Shown piece by piece: positions 1-9,964 of a DNA stretch of 61,581 nucleotides; positions within the stretch are counted from its first letter, which is position 1, and each line of letters opens with the position of its first letter. Source of the DNA: Paracoccus benzoatiresistens. GTDB taxonomy: Bacteria; Pseudomonadota; Alphaproteobacteria; Rhodobacterales; Rhodobacteraceae. The stretch is from assembly GCF_026913015.1 (NCBI RefSeq), contig NZ_JAPTYD010000022.1:1-61581 (forward strand). The letters run 5' to 3'. Made by a program: the position numbers and the translations under genes. The notes under the pieces were generated by a model. That model did no database searches. It saw nothing but the letters and a program-made list of their open reading frames with translations, and was not told the origin of the DNA.

Positions 1-4
1 ACTG

Positions 5-949
5 ATGAAAGTTTCAGCGCCTTCATTGCTCTCGCCGCAACCGTCATCCGACTCCGGTGAACGTCAACACACCCTAGTCGAGACCTTGGCGGCCACAAGC
101 TTTACCGAAGGCCCTCTGGCGACCTATCGGCTGGGCGAGGCGACAGTTCTGGGCGGGATTGTCGTTACCCAAGATAGCCGCATCTTCCATTCGGAAAATG
201 TCACCGCATCCCTGAAGCAAGTCCTGGCCTCGGCCCCCGTGGCCACTGAAACGATCCTGGCAAACTCGACCCAAGGGCTGCACTATTTCGGGCATTGGCT
301 TGGCGACGACGTTTCGGCCTTTGAAGCGTTCCGCGATCACCCTGGCCTTGTCTCCCTGCCGCTTCTTCCTTGGAGCGATGCCGGGCTGTATCGGCATCTG
401 TTCGACCAGCATTGGCGGCAGCAGGCGGTCATACGCTCTCGGTCGCTGACCTTGGTGCGGGATCTGGGCTTCGGTCAGCGAAAGGCCGAACGTTATCGCC
501 GCCTGAGGGCGCGGCTGCGGGAACGCCTGAAAGCCGCCAGTCGCGAGGTGGTCTATCTGCGGCGCGGGCCGTCCGGCGACAAGCGTCAGATCGCCAATGC
601 GGAGGCCTTGGAACGGCGGCTGTCCGATGCAGGAGTCGCCGTCCTCACTGCCGAACAGGACGGCCAGCAGCTTGTGTCCGGGACACTGGACGCCAAGCTG
701 GTCATTACGGTCGAGGGAAGCCAGGCCTGCCACGCCATCTATGCCCTGCGTGACTCGGGAAGCCTTCTGGTCTTGCAGCCGCCCGACAGGTTTTATGCCG
801 CTCCGCATGAATGGATGCGCGTCCTGGACATGAACTGCGGCATGGTCTTCGGCACGCACGCCCAAGGGGGCTTTGCCATCGATCCGGACGAAGTGCTCTC
901 GATGGTGGACCGGCTGTTGTTCATGACCGAAAACCGGGTCTCCTGCTAA
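5..949 (+). CDS. Glycosyltransferase family 61 protein
   Basis: Probable family-61 (DUF563-type) glycosyltransferase, expected to add sugars to a capsule or other surface polysaccharide in the cytoplasm. The 314-residue frame shows FGHWL at residues 95-99, a YLRRG segment at 184-188 followed by a conserved-looking Asn at 198, and VEGSQACHA at 236-244 where family members carry their donor-binding G-x-HGA loop. It is a little short for the family, and only four bases precede the ATG, so I cannot see a ribosome site and the true start may lie outside the window. It points toward rimP but a promoter and a hairpin separate the two, so it is probably not in that operon. The family call rests on motifs seen by eye. 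Confidence 0.7.
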   Translation: MKVSAPSLLSPQPSSDSGERQHTLVETLAATSFTEGPLATYRLGEATVLGGIVVTQDSRIFHSENVTASLKQVLASAPVATETILANSTQGLHYFGHWLGDDVSAFEAFRDHPGLVSLPLLPWSDAGLYRHLFDQHWRQQAVIRSRSLTLVRDLGFGQRKAERYRRLRARLRERLKAASREVVYLRRGPSGDKRQIANAEALERRLSDAGVAVLTAEQDGQQLVSGTLDAKLVITVEGSQACHAIYALRDSGSLLVLQPPDRFYAAPHEWMRVLDMNCGMVFGTHAQGGFAIDPDEVLSMVDRLLFMTENRVSC

Positions 950-955
950 GTCACC

Positions 956-984
956 TTGCAATCGACGGCGATTCCTTCTATATC
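956..984 (+). promoter_or_regulatory. Candidate sigma-70-type promoter of the rimP-nusA-infB operon
   Basis: TTGCAA at 956-961 and TATATC at 979-984 are separated by exactly 17 bases. The pair lies just after the glycosyltransferase stop and about 95 bases before the rimP ATG. It is the best -35/-10 match in this gap. Seen in sequence; activity is inferred. Confidence 0.55.
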
Positions 985-1037
985 CCCCTCAACAGCGGTG
1001 CAGGCTTCCAAACCCTGCCCACCGGCGCTTTTCGCAT

Positions 1038-1059
1038 GGCCCGCTTGTCGGGCCTTTTT
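1038..1059 (+). terminator. Hairpin plus T-run in the rimP leader
   Basis: A 6-bp stem GGCCCG/CGGGCC (1038-1043 and 1049-1054) with a five-base loop is followed directly by TTTTT at 1055-1059. The form is that of an intrinsic terminator. It sits between the candidate promoter and rimP, 18 bases before the ATG, so it may act as a leader attenuator rather than simply ending the upstream gene. Confidence 0.65.
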
Positions 1060-1077
1060 CACATCCGAAGGGATCTC

Positions 1078-1698
1078 ATGTCGAACGATCTGATCGCCAA
1101 GACCGCCATCGACCGGCGTCTGGCCGAGATCATCGCCCCGGTCATCGAGGATCTGGGTTTCGAACTGGTGCGCGTGCGCCTGCAGGGCGGCAAGACCGCG
1201 ACCCTGCAGATCATGGCCGACCGGCCCGAAGGCGGCATCAACGTGGATGATTGCGGCGACATCTCGGTCGCGGTCAGCGCCACGCTGGATGTCGAGGATC
1301 CGCTTGAAGATGCCTATCACCTGGAAGTCAGCAGCCCCGGCATCGACCGCCCCCTGACCCGCATGAAGGATTTCGAGACCTTCGAGGGCTACGAGGCGCG
1401 CCTGGAAACGAACCAGCCAATCGACGGGCGCAAGCGCTTCAAGGGCGTCCTGGCGGGGGTCGAGGGGGACGAGGTCCTGCTCAACATCGAGGAAGCGGGC
1501 GAGACGCATACCATCGGCCTGCAGTTCGACTGGCTGTCCGATGCCAAGCTGGTCCTGACGGACGAGCTGATCAAGGAAATGCTGCGCCAGAAGAAAGAGG
1601 CTGGCGTCCAGATCGAGAACCTGGACGAGAGCGCCTTTGACGAGATCGAAACCGAAGACGACAACGACGGCGCGAAAGACGCCGCTGCCAAGGAGTGA
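1078..1698 (+). CDS. rimP: Ribosome maturation factor RimP
   Basis: Cytoplasmic factor needed for 30S subunit maturation. The 206-residue protein shows the RimP N-domain signatures [12 protein letters not shown] and, near residues 82-92, [12 protein letters not shown], followed by the C-terminal SH3-like half and an acidic tail typical of alphaproteobacteria. The frame is open much further upstream, but homology begins at the ATG at 1078, which has GAAGGGA a few bases before it. It is first in the operon rimP-nusA-ylxR-infB; its stop is three bases from the nusA ATG, indicating translational coupling. The order is the classical one for this operon. Confidence 0.96.
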   Translation: MSNDLIAKTAIDRRLAEIIAPVIEDLGFELVRVRLQGGKTATLQIMADRPEGGINVDDCGDISVAVSATLDVEDPLEDAYHLEVSSPGIDRPLTRMKDFETFEGYEARLETNQPIDGRKRFKGVLAGVEGDEVLLNIEEAGETHTIGLQFDWLSDAKLVLTDELIKEMLRQKKEAGVQIENLDESAFDEIETEDDNDGAKDAAAKE

Positions 1699-1701
1699 GT
1701 G

Positions 1702-3318
1702 ATGGCAATCACCTCTGCTAACCAGCTTGAACTGCTGCAAACCGCCGAAGCCGTCGCGCGCGAGAAGATGATCGAGCCCGAGCTGGTCATCGAGGCGATG
1801 GAGGACAGCCTGGCCCGTGCCGCCAAGTCGCGCTACGGGGCCGAGATGGACATCCGCGTCAAGATCGACCGCAAGACCGGCAATGCGACCTTTACCCGTG
1901 TCCGCACCGTAGTCGAGGACGACGCGGTCGAGAATTACCAGGCGCAGGTGACGGTCGAGCAGGCCCGCCCCTATCTGAACGATCCCAAGATCGGCGACGT
2001 GATCGTGGACCAGGTGCCGCCGGTGGAACTGGGCCGCATCGCCGCCCAATCCGCCAAGCAGGTGATCCTGCAGCGTGTCCGCGAGGCCGAGCGTGATCGC
2101 CAGTACGAGGAATTCAAGGACCGCGCCGGCACCATCATCAACGGTGTCGTCAAGCGCGAGGAATACGGCAACATCATCGTGGACGTGGGCCGCGGCGAGG
2201 CGATCCTGCGCCGCAACGAGAAGATCGGCCGCGAAAGCTATCGCCCGAACGACCGCATCCGCGCCTATGTCAAGGACGTGCGCCGCGAATCGCGCGGGCC
2301 GCAGATCTTCCTGTCGCGCACCGATCCGCAGTTCATGGCCGAGCTCTTCAAGATGGAAGTGCCCGAGATCTATGACGGCATCATCGAGATCAAGGCCGTG
2401 GCCCGCGATCCGGGTTCGCGCGCCAAGATCGCCGTGATCAGCTATGACAACTCGATCGACCCGGTCGGCGCCTGCGTCGGCATGCGGGGCTCCCGCGTGC
2501 AGGCCGTGGTGGGCGAGCTTCAGGGCGAGAAGATCGACATCATTCCCTGGAACGAGGATCAGGCGACCTTCCTGGTCAACGCCCTGCAACCCGCCGAGGT
2601 CAGCAAGGTCGTCTTCGACGAGGAAGCCAGCAAGATCGAGGTTGTCGTTCCGGACGAACAGTTGTCCCTGGCCATCGGCCGGCGCGGCCAGAACGTGCGC
2701 CTCGCCAGCCAGCTGACCGGCCTGGACATCGACATCCTGACCGAGGAAGAGGAATCCAAGCGCCGCCAGGCCGAATTCAACGCCCGGACCGCGCTGTTCA
2801 TGGAAGCGCTGGACCTGGACGAGTTCTTTGCCCAGCTTCTGGTTGCCGAAGGCTTCACCGACCTGGAGGAAGTGGCTTACGTCGATCTGGACGAGCTTCT
2901 GTCCATCGAGGGCGTGGACGAGGGCACGGCCCAAGAACTGCAGGCCCGTGCCCGCGACGTGCTGGAAGCCAGGACCAAGGCCGCGCTTGAAAACGCCCGC
3001 GCGCTCGGCGCCGAGGACAGCCTTATTGAATTCGAGGGGCTGACCCCCCAGATGGTGGAAGCACTGGCCAAGGACGGCGTGAAGACGCTGGAGGATTTCG
3101 CCACCTGCGCCGACTGGGAACTGGCAGGCGGCTGGACCACCGTGAACGGCCAGCGCGTCAAGGACGAGGGCCTTCTGGAGCCCTTCGACGTGTCGCTGGA
3201 GGAAGCGCAGAACCTGGTGATGACCGCCCGCGTGCAGCTGGGTTGGGTCGATCCGGCCGAACTGGAAGACACGGCCGGGGAAACCGAGGCTTCCGACGAC
3301 GAGGAGGCCGGGGCGTGA
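1702..3318 (+). CDS. nusA: Transcription termination/antitermination factor NusA
   Basis: RNA polymerase-binding elongation factor that affects pausing, termination and antitermination. The 538-residue protein has the N-terminal polymerase-binding domain, an S1 domain around residues 135-200 ([16 protein letters not shown]), two KH domains up to about residue 350 (the second contains [12 protein letters not shown]), and a long acidic C-terminal region with two helix-hairpin repeats. AAGGAG at 1690-1695 is ideally spaced for the ATG at 1702; a GTG three bases earlier is the alternative start. In E. coli NusA feeds back on its own operon, so the leader hairpin upstream of rimP may matter for its control (inference). 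Confidence 0.98.
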   Translation: MAITSANQLELLQTAEAVAREKMIEPELVIEAMEDSLARAAKSRYGAEMDIRVKIDRKTGNATFTRVRTVVEDDAVENYQAQVTVEQARPYLNDPKIGDVIVDQVPPVELGRIAAQSAKQVILQRVREAERDRQYEEFKDRAGTIINGVVKREEYGNIIVDVGRGEAILRRNEKIGRESYRPNDRIRAYVKDVRRESRGPQIFLSRTDPQFMAELFKMEVPEIYDGIIEIKAVARDPGSRAKIAVISYDNSIDPVGACVGMRGSRVQAVVGELQGEKIDIIPWNEDQATFLVNALQPAEVSKVVFDEEASKIEVVVPDEQLSLAIGRRGQNVRLASQLTGLDIDILTEEEESKRRQAEFNARTALFMEALDLDEFFAQLLVAEGFTDLEEVAYVDLDELLSIEGVDEGTAQELQARARDVLEARTKAALENARALGAEDSLIEFEGLTPQMVEALAKDGVKTLEDFATCADWELAGGWTTVNGQRVKDEGLLEPFDVSLEEAQNLVMTARVQLGWVDPAELEDTAGETEASDDEEAGA

Positions 3319-3336
3319 TGCCCCGGATTTGCCCGC

Positions 3337-3957
3337 TTGAGTCGCGGTGGTCTCATCAAGGACCGGGACGAGCCTGAACGGCGCTGCATCGTCACCGGAG
3401 AAGTTCAGCCCAAGCACGGGCTGATCCGTTTCGTCGCCGGGCCGGATGGCTCGGTCGTCCCCGATCTGGCGGAAAAGCTGCCGGGTCGTGGCATTTGGGT
3501 CGTTGCGGATCGCGCGGCCATCGACAAGGCGGCGGCGAAGGGATTGTTTTCCCGCGCGGCCAAGGCTCCGGTCAGGGCGCCAGACGGTTTGGCCGATCTG
3601 GTCGAGGCGGGCGTTGCGAAACGACTGGTCGAACTGGTATCGTTGGCGCGCAAGTCGGGCCGTGCGGTGGCAGGTTTCGAGAAGGTGAAGGGCTGGCTGG
3701 CCGAGGGGCGCGCAAAGGTGCTGCTGCAGGCCAGCGACGGGTCGGACCGTGGCAAGGGCAAGCTGTGGACGCCCACCGGCGGACGGTGGTTCGGCTGTCT
3801 GACAGCATCAGAATTGGGTTTGTCCTTTGGGCGCGATCATGTCATACACGGCGCGCTTGCGGCGGGTGGCCTGACGGACAAGGTGATCTTGGAAGCCGGC
3901 AGACTGACGGGTCTGCGGGGGCATGACGGCGGCAATACGGCGGCCGGGAAGGAATGA
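3337..3957 (+). CDS. YlxR (DUF448) / L7Ae-like RNA-binding fusion protein
   Basis: Predicted RNA-binding protein of the nusA-infB operon, 206 residues. Residues about 14-75 are a YlxR (DUF448) domain with RRCIVTGE near 15 and PGRGIWV near 50. Residues about 95-190 resemble an L7Ae/L30e-type fold ([16 protein letters not shown]). The two-domain arrangement is common in alphaproteobacteria, while Firmicutes carry them as separate genes. The only in-frame initiator near the conserved start is TTG at 3337; no ATG or GTG lies between the preceding stop and that point. Its last codons overlap the first infB ATG. The molecular role is not established in this group. Confidence 0.9.
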   Translation: MSRGGLIKDRDEPERRCIVTGEVQPKHGLIRFVAGPDGSVVPDLAEKLPGRGIWVVADRAAIDKAAAKGLFSRAAKAPVRAPDGLADLVEAGVAKRLVELVSLARKSGRAVAGFEKVKGWLAEGRAKVLLQASDGSDRGKGKLWTPTGGRWFGCLTASELGLSFGRDHVIHGALAAGGLTDKVILEAGRLTGLRGHDGGNTAAGKE

Positions 3958-3965
3958 AGACGCAG

Positions 3966-6572
<2,607 letters not shown>

Positions 6573-6596
6573 GCGGAGCGTTTCTTCTGATCCGAC

Positions 6597-6631
6597 AAAA
6601 GGCGGCGCAGCTTTCGGCTTGCGCCGCCTTT
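6597..6631 (+). terminator. Intrinsic terminator of the rimP-infB operon
   Basis: AAAAGGCGGCGCA pairs with TGCGCCGCCTTT around a short loop, 25 bases after the infB stop. The stem is long, GC-rich and flanked by A and T runs. Confidence 0.85.
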
Positions 6632-6944
6632 ATCGTTTGCCCGTCGTGTTGACAGACTGCCATGCACACCTTGCAGCCGCGAAGACGCGGAGTGTCGGCA
6701 GTGTTCTGGTTTCTCCTTGTTGCAGCGCGCTTGAGAGCGTCAGCTTACGGCTCTGCTCCCTACCTGTATTGCCTCGATGGGTTGCGAGTCTTGGGCCTGT
6801 GCTGGCGCTTGCAACCGCGTTCACGACCTGTCGGCTCGAGCCTCGCGTGACCCGTGCATTCGGCTTGCTGCTGATCGGCAGGACACAAGCCAAGCCAAGA
6901 CAGTCGTGCGATGGTCGGCGACAGCCCATGTCCGATCAGGCCAG
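6632..6944. other. Spacer without a recognisable gene
   Basis: About 310 bases between the infB terminator and the terminator of the small minus-strand gene. Open frames exist on both strands, but none has a convincing ribosome site or familiar protein. A perfect TTGACA occurs at 6649-6654, but no good -10 element sits 16-18 bases beyond it. One 60-base line (6661-6720) is 58% G+C by hand count, lower than the flanking genes. No tRNA, SRP RNA or tmRNA signature was seen. Confidence 0.5.
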
Positions 6945-6975
6945 AAGAAAGGGGCAGCCTGATGGGCCGCCCCTT
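6945..6975 (-). terminator. Intrinsic terminator of the 42-residue gene
   Basis: Read on the minus strand, AAGGGGCGGCC and GGCTGCCCCTT form a near-perfect stem with a five-base loop, followed by TCTTCT. It lies about 30 bases beyond the stop of the small minus-strand gene. Confidence 0.75.
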
Positions 6976-7004
6976 GTGCGTTCGCCGTGGTGCCTTGGCC
7001 CGGG

Positions 7005-7133
7005 TCAGCGCGTGACCGGCTTTCCTTCAAAAGTGCGTTTGCCGATGCGGACCACCATGTTCCCGTTGGGGGCCAGACATTCGAAAAGCCCCTGGACGAG
7101 AATATGACTGCCGATGGAAATCGTTCGAATCAC
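7005..7133 (-). CDS. Small conserved-looking protein, 42 residues, unknown function
   Basis: A short frame starting with GTG at 7133 and ending in TGA at 7005 encodes 42 residues (MIRTISIGSHILVQ..., then NMVVRIGKRTFEGKPVTR). It is basic and has no signal peptide or membrane segment. Three things support it as a real gene: AGGAGG at 7141-7146 is seven bases before the GTG, an intrinsic terminator follows, and the alternating Val/Ile/Gly pattern suggests a small beta-rich domain. It lies alone, 121 bases downstream of mutT on the same strand. I do not recognise the family with certainty. Confidence 0.65.
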   Translation of the reverse strand: MIRTISIGSHILVQGLFECLAPNGNMVVRIGKRTFEGKPVTR

Positions 7134-7254
7134 GTCAAGCCCTCCTGTTCCCTCTGGAGACAAACTTGACATGGAATCGTCGGCAAAGTGTTAACGAAGC
7201 AGCGAGCTACGACATTTAGCGGGCACCAAGCCGAAACAGCGCCGATCTGCGACT

Positions 7255-7653
7255 TCAAAGCCACATCTGCAGCATCGGGATCAGGGGCACGTCCGCTGGC
7301 GGCATGGGGTAGCTGCGCAAATCCGCAGCACGAACCCAGGCCAGTTGCTGTCCTTCACGCGGATGGGCGATTCCCTTCCAGCGGCGGCAGGCGAAGACCG
7401 GCATCAGCAGGTGGAAATCGTCATAGCCGTGGCTGGCAAAGGTCAGCGGAGCCAGGCACGAGGTCCAGGTGTCGATGCCCAGTTCCTCGTGCAGTTCCCG
7501 GATCAGGGCAGCCTCGGGGGTTTCGCCCGGCTCGACCTTGCCGCCGGGAAATTCCCACAGCCCGGCCATCGACTTGCCTTCGGGGCGCTGCGCCAGGAGC
7601 ACGCGCCCGTCGGCGTCGATCAGCGCGACGGCGGCGACAAGGACCGTCTTCAC
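7255..7653 (-). CDS. mutT: 8-oxo-dGTP diphosphatase, NUDIX family (MutT)
   Basis: Hydrolyses oxidised dGTP to prevent mutagenic incorporation. The Nudix box is intact: GKVEPGETPEAAL followed by IRELHEELGI. With a GTG start at 7653 the protein has 132 residues, close to the 129 of E. coli MutT, and GGAG precedes it by eight bases. An upstream ATG at 7695 would add 14 residues and overlap the argJ end, which fits the family less well. It follows argJ after 22 bases on the same strand and is probably the last gene of a parvulin-argJ-mutT unit. Confidence 0.9.
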   Translation of the reverse strand: MKTVLVAAVALIDADGRVLLAQRPEGKSMAGLWEFPGGKVEPGETPEAALIRELHEELGIDTWTSCLAPLTFASHGYDDFHLLMPVFACRRWKGIAHPREGQQLAWVRAADLRSYPMPPADVPLIPMLQMWL

Positions 7654-7675
7654 CTGCGCGTCTCCGACACGACCT

Positions 7676-8932
7676 TCACGACCGATAGTCGGCATTGATG
7701 TCGATATAGCCGTGGGTCAAGTCACAGGTCCACACGGTCCGCGCGCCCTGCCCCAGCCCCAGATCGACCGCGATCACCAGGTCCTGCCGCTTCATGTAGG
7801 CACTGGCCCGGTCCTCGTCGTAGGACGGTGAGCGCCAGCCGTTCTCGGCCAGGACCATGTCGCCGAAGCGGATCGTCAGCCGGTCGCGGTCGGCGCGGGC
7901 GCCCGACTTGCCGACCGCCGCGACGATGCGGCCCCAATTGGCGTCCTCGCCCGCGATGGCGGTCTTGACCAGCGGGGAATTGGCGATGGCCATGGCGACC
8001 TTGTGAGCCTCCGCGTCAGACGCCGCGCCCGTCACCTGCACCTCGACGAATTTCGTCGCCCCCTCGCCGTCGCGGACCACAAGCTGCGCCAGTTCGCGCA
8101 TGACGCCGTGCAGGGCGGTCACAAAGGCGGCACCCACGCCATCGTCAAGCGAAGTGATCGGCGCCGCAGGACTGCGTCCCGTCGCGGCCAGGACCAGCGC
8201 GTCCGAGGTCGAGGTGTCGCTGTCCACGGTGATGGCGTTGAAGGTCGAATCAAGGCCGCTGCTCAACGCCTGCTGCAGCAGCGGCGCGGCAATGGTGGCA
8301 TCGGTGAAGACATAGACCAGCATCGTCGCCATGTCGGGCGCGATCATGCCCGAACCCTTGGCAATGCCCGCGATGCGGATCTCGCCCCCCTCGCCCGCGA
8401 CCGTGGCCGAGGCGCCCTTGGGAAAGGTGTCGGTTGTCATGATAGCACGGGCCGCATCGGCAATGCCGCCCCCGTCCAGCGATGCCGCCAGGTCATCCAC
8501 GATGGCGATGATCCGGGCATGGGGCAGCGGTTCGCCGATTACCCCGGTCGAGGAGGAAAACACGGCACCCGGCGGAACGCCCGTGGCCCGCGCCACGGCC
8601 CCCGTCACGGCATCCACCGATTCCTGCCCCCGCGCGCCGGTAAAGGCGTTGGCATTGCCGGAATTGACGATGATTGCCGCCCCCTCGGGCGCGTCGCCCC
8701 CCTGCGCCAGCTTGGCCTGGTTGTCCAGGACGCAGGCCGCGCGGGTTGACGATCTCGTGAAGGCCCCCGCCAAGGTCGAACCCGGCGCGATGCGGATCAG
8801 CGTCACGTCGGTGCGGCCCTGGTATTTCACACCTGCCGCACCGCTGGCGAACTCGACGCCCGCGATGACCGGCAGGTCGGGAAAGCCGGCCGGGGCCAGG
8901 GGGGAAACGGGAAGCCCGGCCTTGCCCATCAT
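7676..8932 (-). CDS. argJ: Bifunctional glutamate N-acetyltransferase / ornithine acetyltransferase
   Basis: Makes N-acetylglutamate and recycles acetyl groups from N-acetylornithine in arginine synthesis. The 418-residue proenzyme cleaves itself at the conserved MATML motif; here the nucleophile is Thr203, preceded by KGSGMIAPD. The substrate-binding STGVIGE segment is at residues 128-134. Two consecutive ATGs (8932 and 8929) overlap the stop of the upstream parvulin gene, with GGAG in front, so the two are translationally coupled. argH lies 18 kb away, so the arginine pathway is dispersed. Confidence 0.97.
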   Translation of the reverse strand: MMGKAGLPVSPLAPAGFPDLPVIAGVEFASGAAGVKYQGRTDVTLIRIAPGSTLAGAFTRSSTRAACVLDNQAKLAQGGDAPEGAAIIVNSGNANAFTGARGQESVDAVTGAVARATGVPPGAVFSSSTGVIGEPLPHARIIAIVDDLAASLDGGGIADAARAIMTTDTFPKGASATVAGEGGEIRIAGIAKGSGMIAPDMATMLVYVFTDATIAAPLLQQALSSGLDSTFNAITVDSDTSTSDALVLAATGRSPAAPITSLDDGVGAAFVTALHGVMRELAQLVVRDGEGATKFVEVQVTGAASDAEAHKVAMAIANSPLVKTAIAGEDANWGRIVAAVGKSGARADRDRLTIRFGDMVLAENGWRSPSYDEDRASAYMKRQDLVIAVDLGLGQGARTVWTCDLTHGYIDINADYRS

Positions 8933-9768
8933 TCGGTCTCCAGAAGCTCGGTCTTGTTCATCAGGGCGGGGTCGATGCCCTCGACCTTCTCGACCGTCGC
9001 GGCGCCGGTCAGGCGCTGGATTTCCGCCTGGACCTTGTCGCGCAGCACCATCTGGGCGATCTCGTCGCGCACCTCGTCCAGCTTCGGGGCTTCGCGCATC
9101 CGCGTGTCGTTCAGCTTGATGACATGCCAGCCGAATTCGGTCTGCACCGGATCCGAGATCTGGCCCTTTTCCATCGCCGCGACCGCATCGGCAAAGGGCT
9201 TGACCATCTGGTCCGCGCTGAACCAGCCCAGATCGCCCTTGTTCGGCCCGCTGGGCCCGGTCGAATTCTGCTCGGCCACCGTTCCAAAATCCGCGCCGCC
9301 GTCCAGCTGGCCCTTGATCTCCTTGGCCTTTTCCTCGGAATCGACCAAGATATGGGCGGCGGAATATTCGGTCGTGGGCTTGGCTTCGGCGAACAGCTTG
9401 TCATAGGCCGCCTGGATTTCCTCGTCGGTCGGCTGGGCCTTCGTCACCTCGGTGATGGCGGCGGCGGCCAGCGTGTTGCGGCGCTGGATTTCCAGCTGCG
9501 CGCGCACGCCCGCGTTTTCCTTGCCCGCGGCGGCCACGGCGGTCTGCTGGATCAACTGGTCCAGCATCATCTCGTAAAGGGCGGGATCGGACAGTTCCGC
9601 CATCTGCGGATCCTGGGATGCGGCCTGCTTCATCACGATCATCTCGCCCAGGGTGATGGGCTTGTCGTTGACGGTCGCCACGACCGTGTCGGCGCCCTTG
9701 TCCTGCGCCAAGGCGGTGAACGGCAGGGCCGTGGCCAGCAGGACGGCCAGAATCGACGGTTTCAACAT
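8929..9768 (-). CDS. Exported parvulin-type peptidyl-prolyl cis-trans isomerase
   Basis: Periplasmic foldase of the PpiC/SurA class, 279 residues. A signal peptide (LAVLLATALPFTALAQ) runs to about residue 21. A helical N-domain follows, then a rotamase domain at about 130-235 with AAHILV, DLGWF and the FGWHVIKL motif. The ATG at 9768 is chosen because it has AGGGA six bases upstream and begins the signal peptide; a longer frame upstream is out-of-family. It is the first gene of a unit with argJ and is divergent from secA, which fits a role in exported protein folding. Confidence 0.93.
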   Translation of the reverse strand: MLKPSILAVLLATALPFTALAQDKGADTVVATVNDKPITLGEMIVMKQAASQDPQMAELSDPALYEMMLDQLIQQTAVAAAGKENAGVRAQLEIQRRNTLAAAAITEVTKAQPTDEEIQAAYDKLFAEAKPTTEYSAAHILVDSEEKAKEIKGQLDGGADFGTVAEQNSTGPSGPNKGDLGWFSADQMVKPFADAVAAMEKGQISDPVQTEFGWHVIKLNDTRMREAPKLDEVRDEIAQMVLRDKVQAEIQRLTGAATVEKVEGIDPALMNKTELLETE

Positions 9769-9964
9769 GGGGATCCCTTCGCTTGTTCTGCCCGCGCATC
9801 GGGGCCAGCGTTGACAGTGGGGCAGGCGAGGCATAGATCCCGGTCAACTCCGTGGAAGGCGCCGCCGCCGCTTTCGTTCAGGCCCCTGATACGGCAATGC
9901 GGTTGGTACGGGCAAGTGGCCCGGCTGGGACTGCCTTTCCCAACAACGTGATTGCGAAGGTAAC

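Noticed and set aside
946..3417. An 823-codon open frame on the minus strand across rimP and nusA
   Set aside because: It is the shadow of high-G+C codon usage opposite two well-recognised genes. The product is a His/Asp/Leu-rich string with no family resemblance.
6619..7107. A 162-residue plus-strand frame after infB
   Set aside because: It starts inside the infB terminator, lacks a ribosome site, and runs through the terminator and coding part of the small minus-strand gene.
7118..7140. GTTCGAATC resembling a tRNA T-loop
   Set aside because: No five-base stem flanks it and no anticodon or acceptor arm can be built. It is part of the small 42-residue gene.
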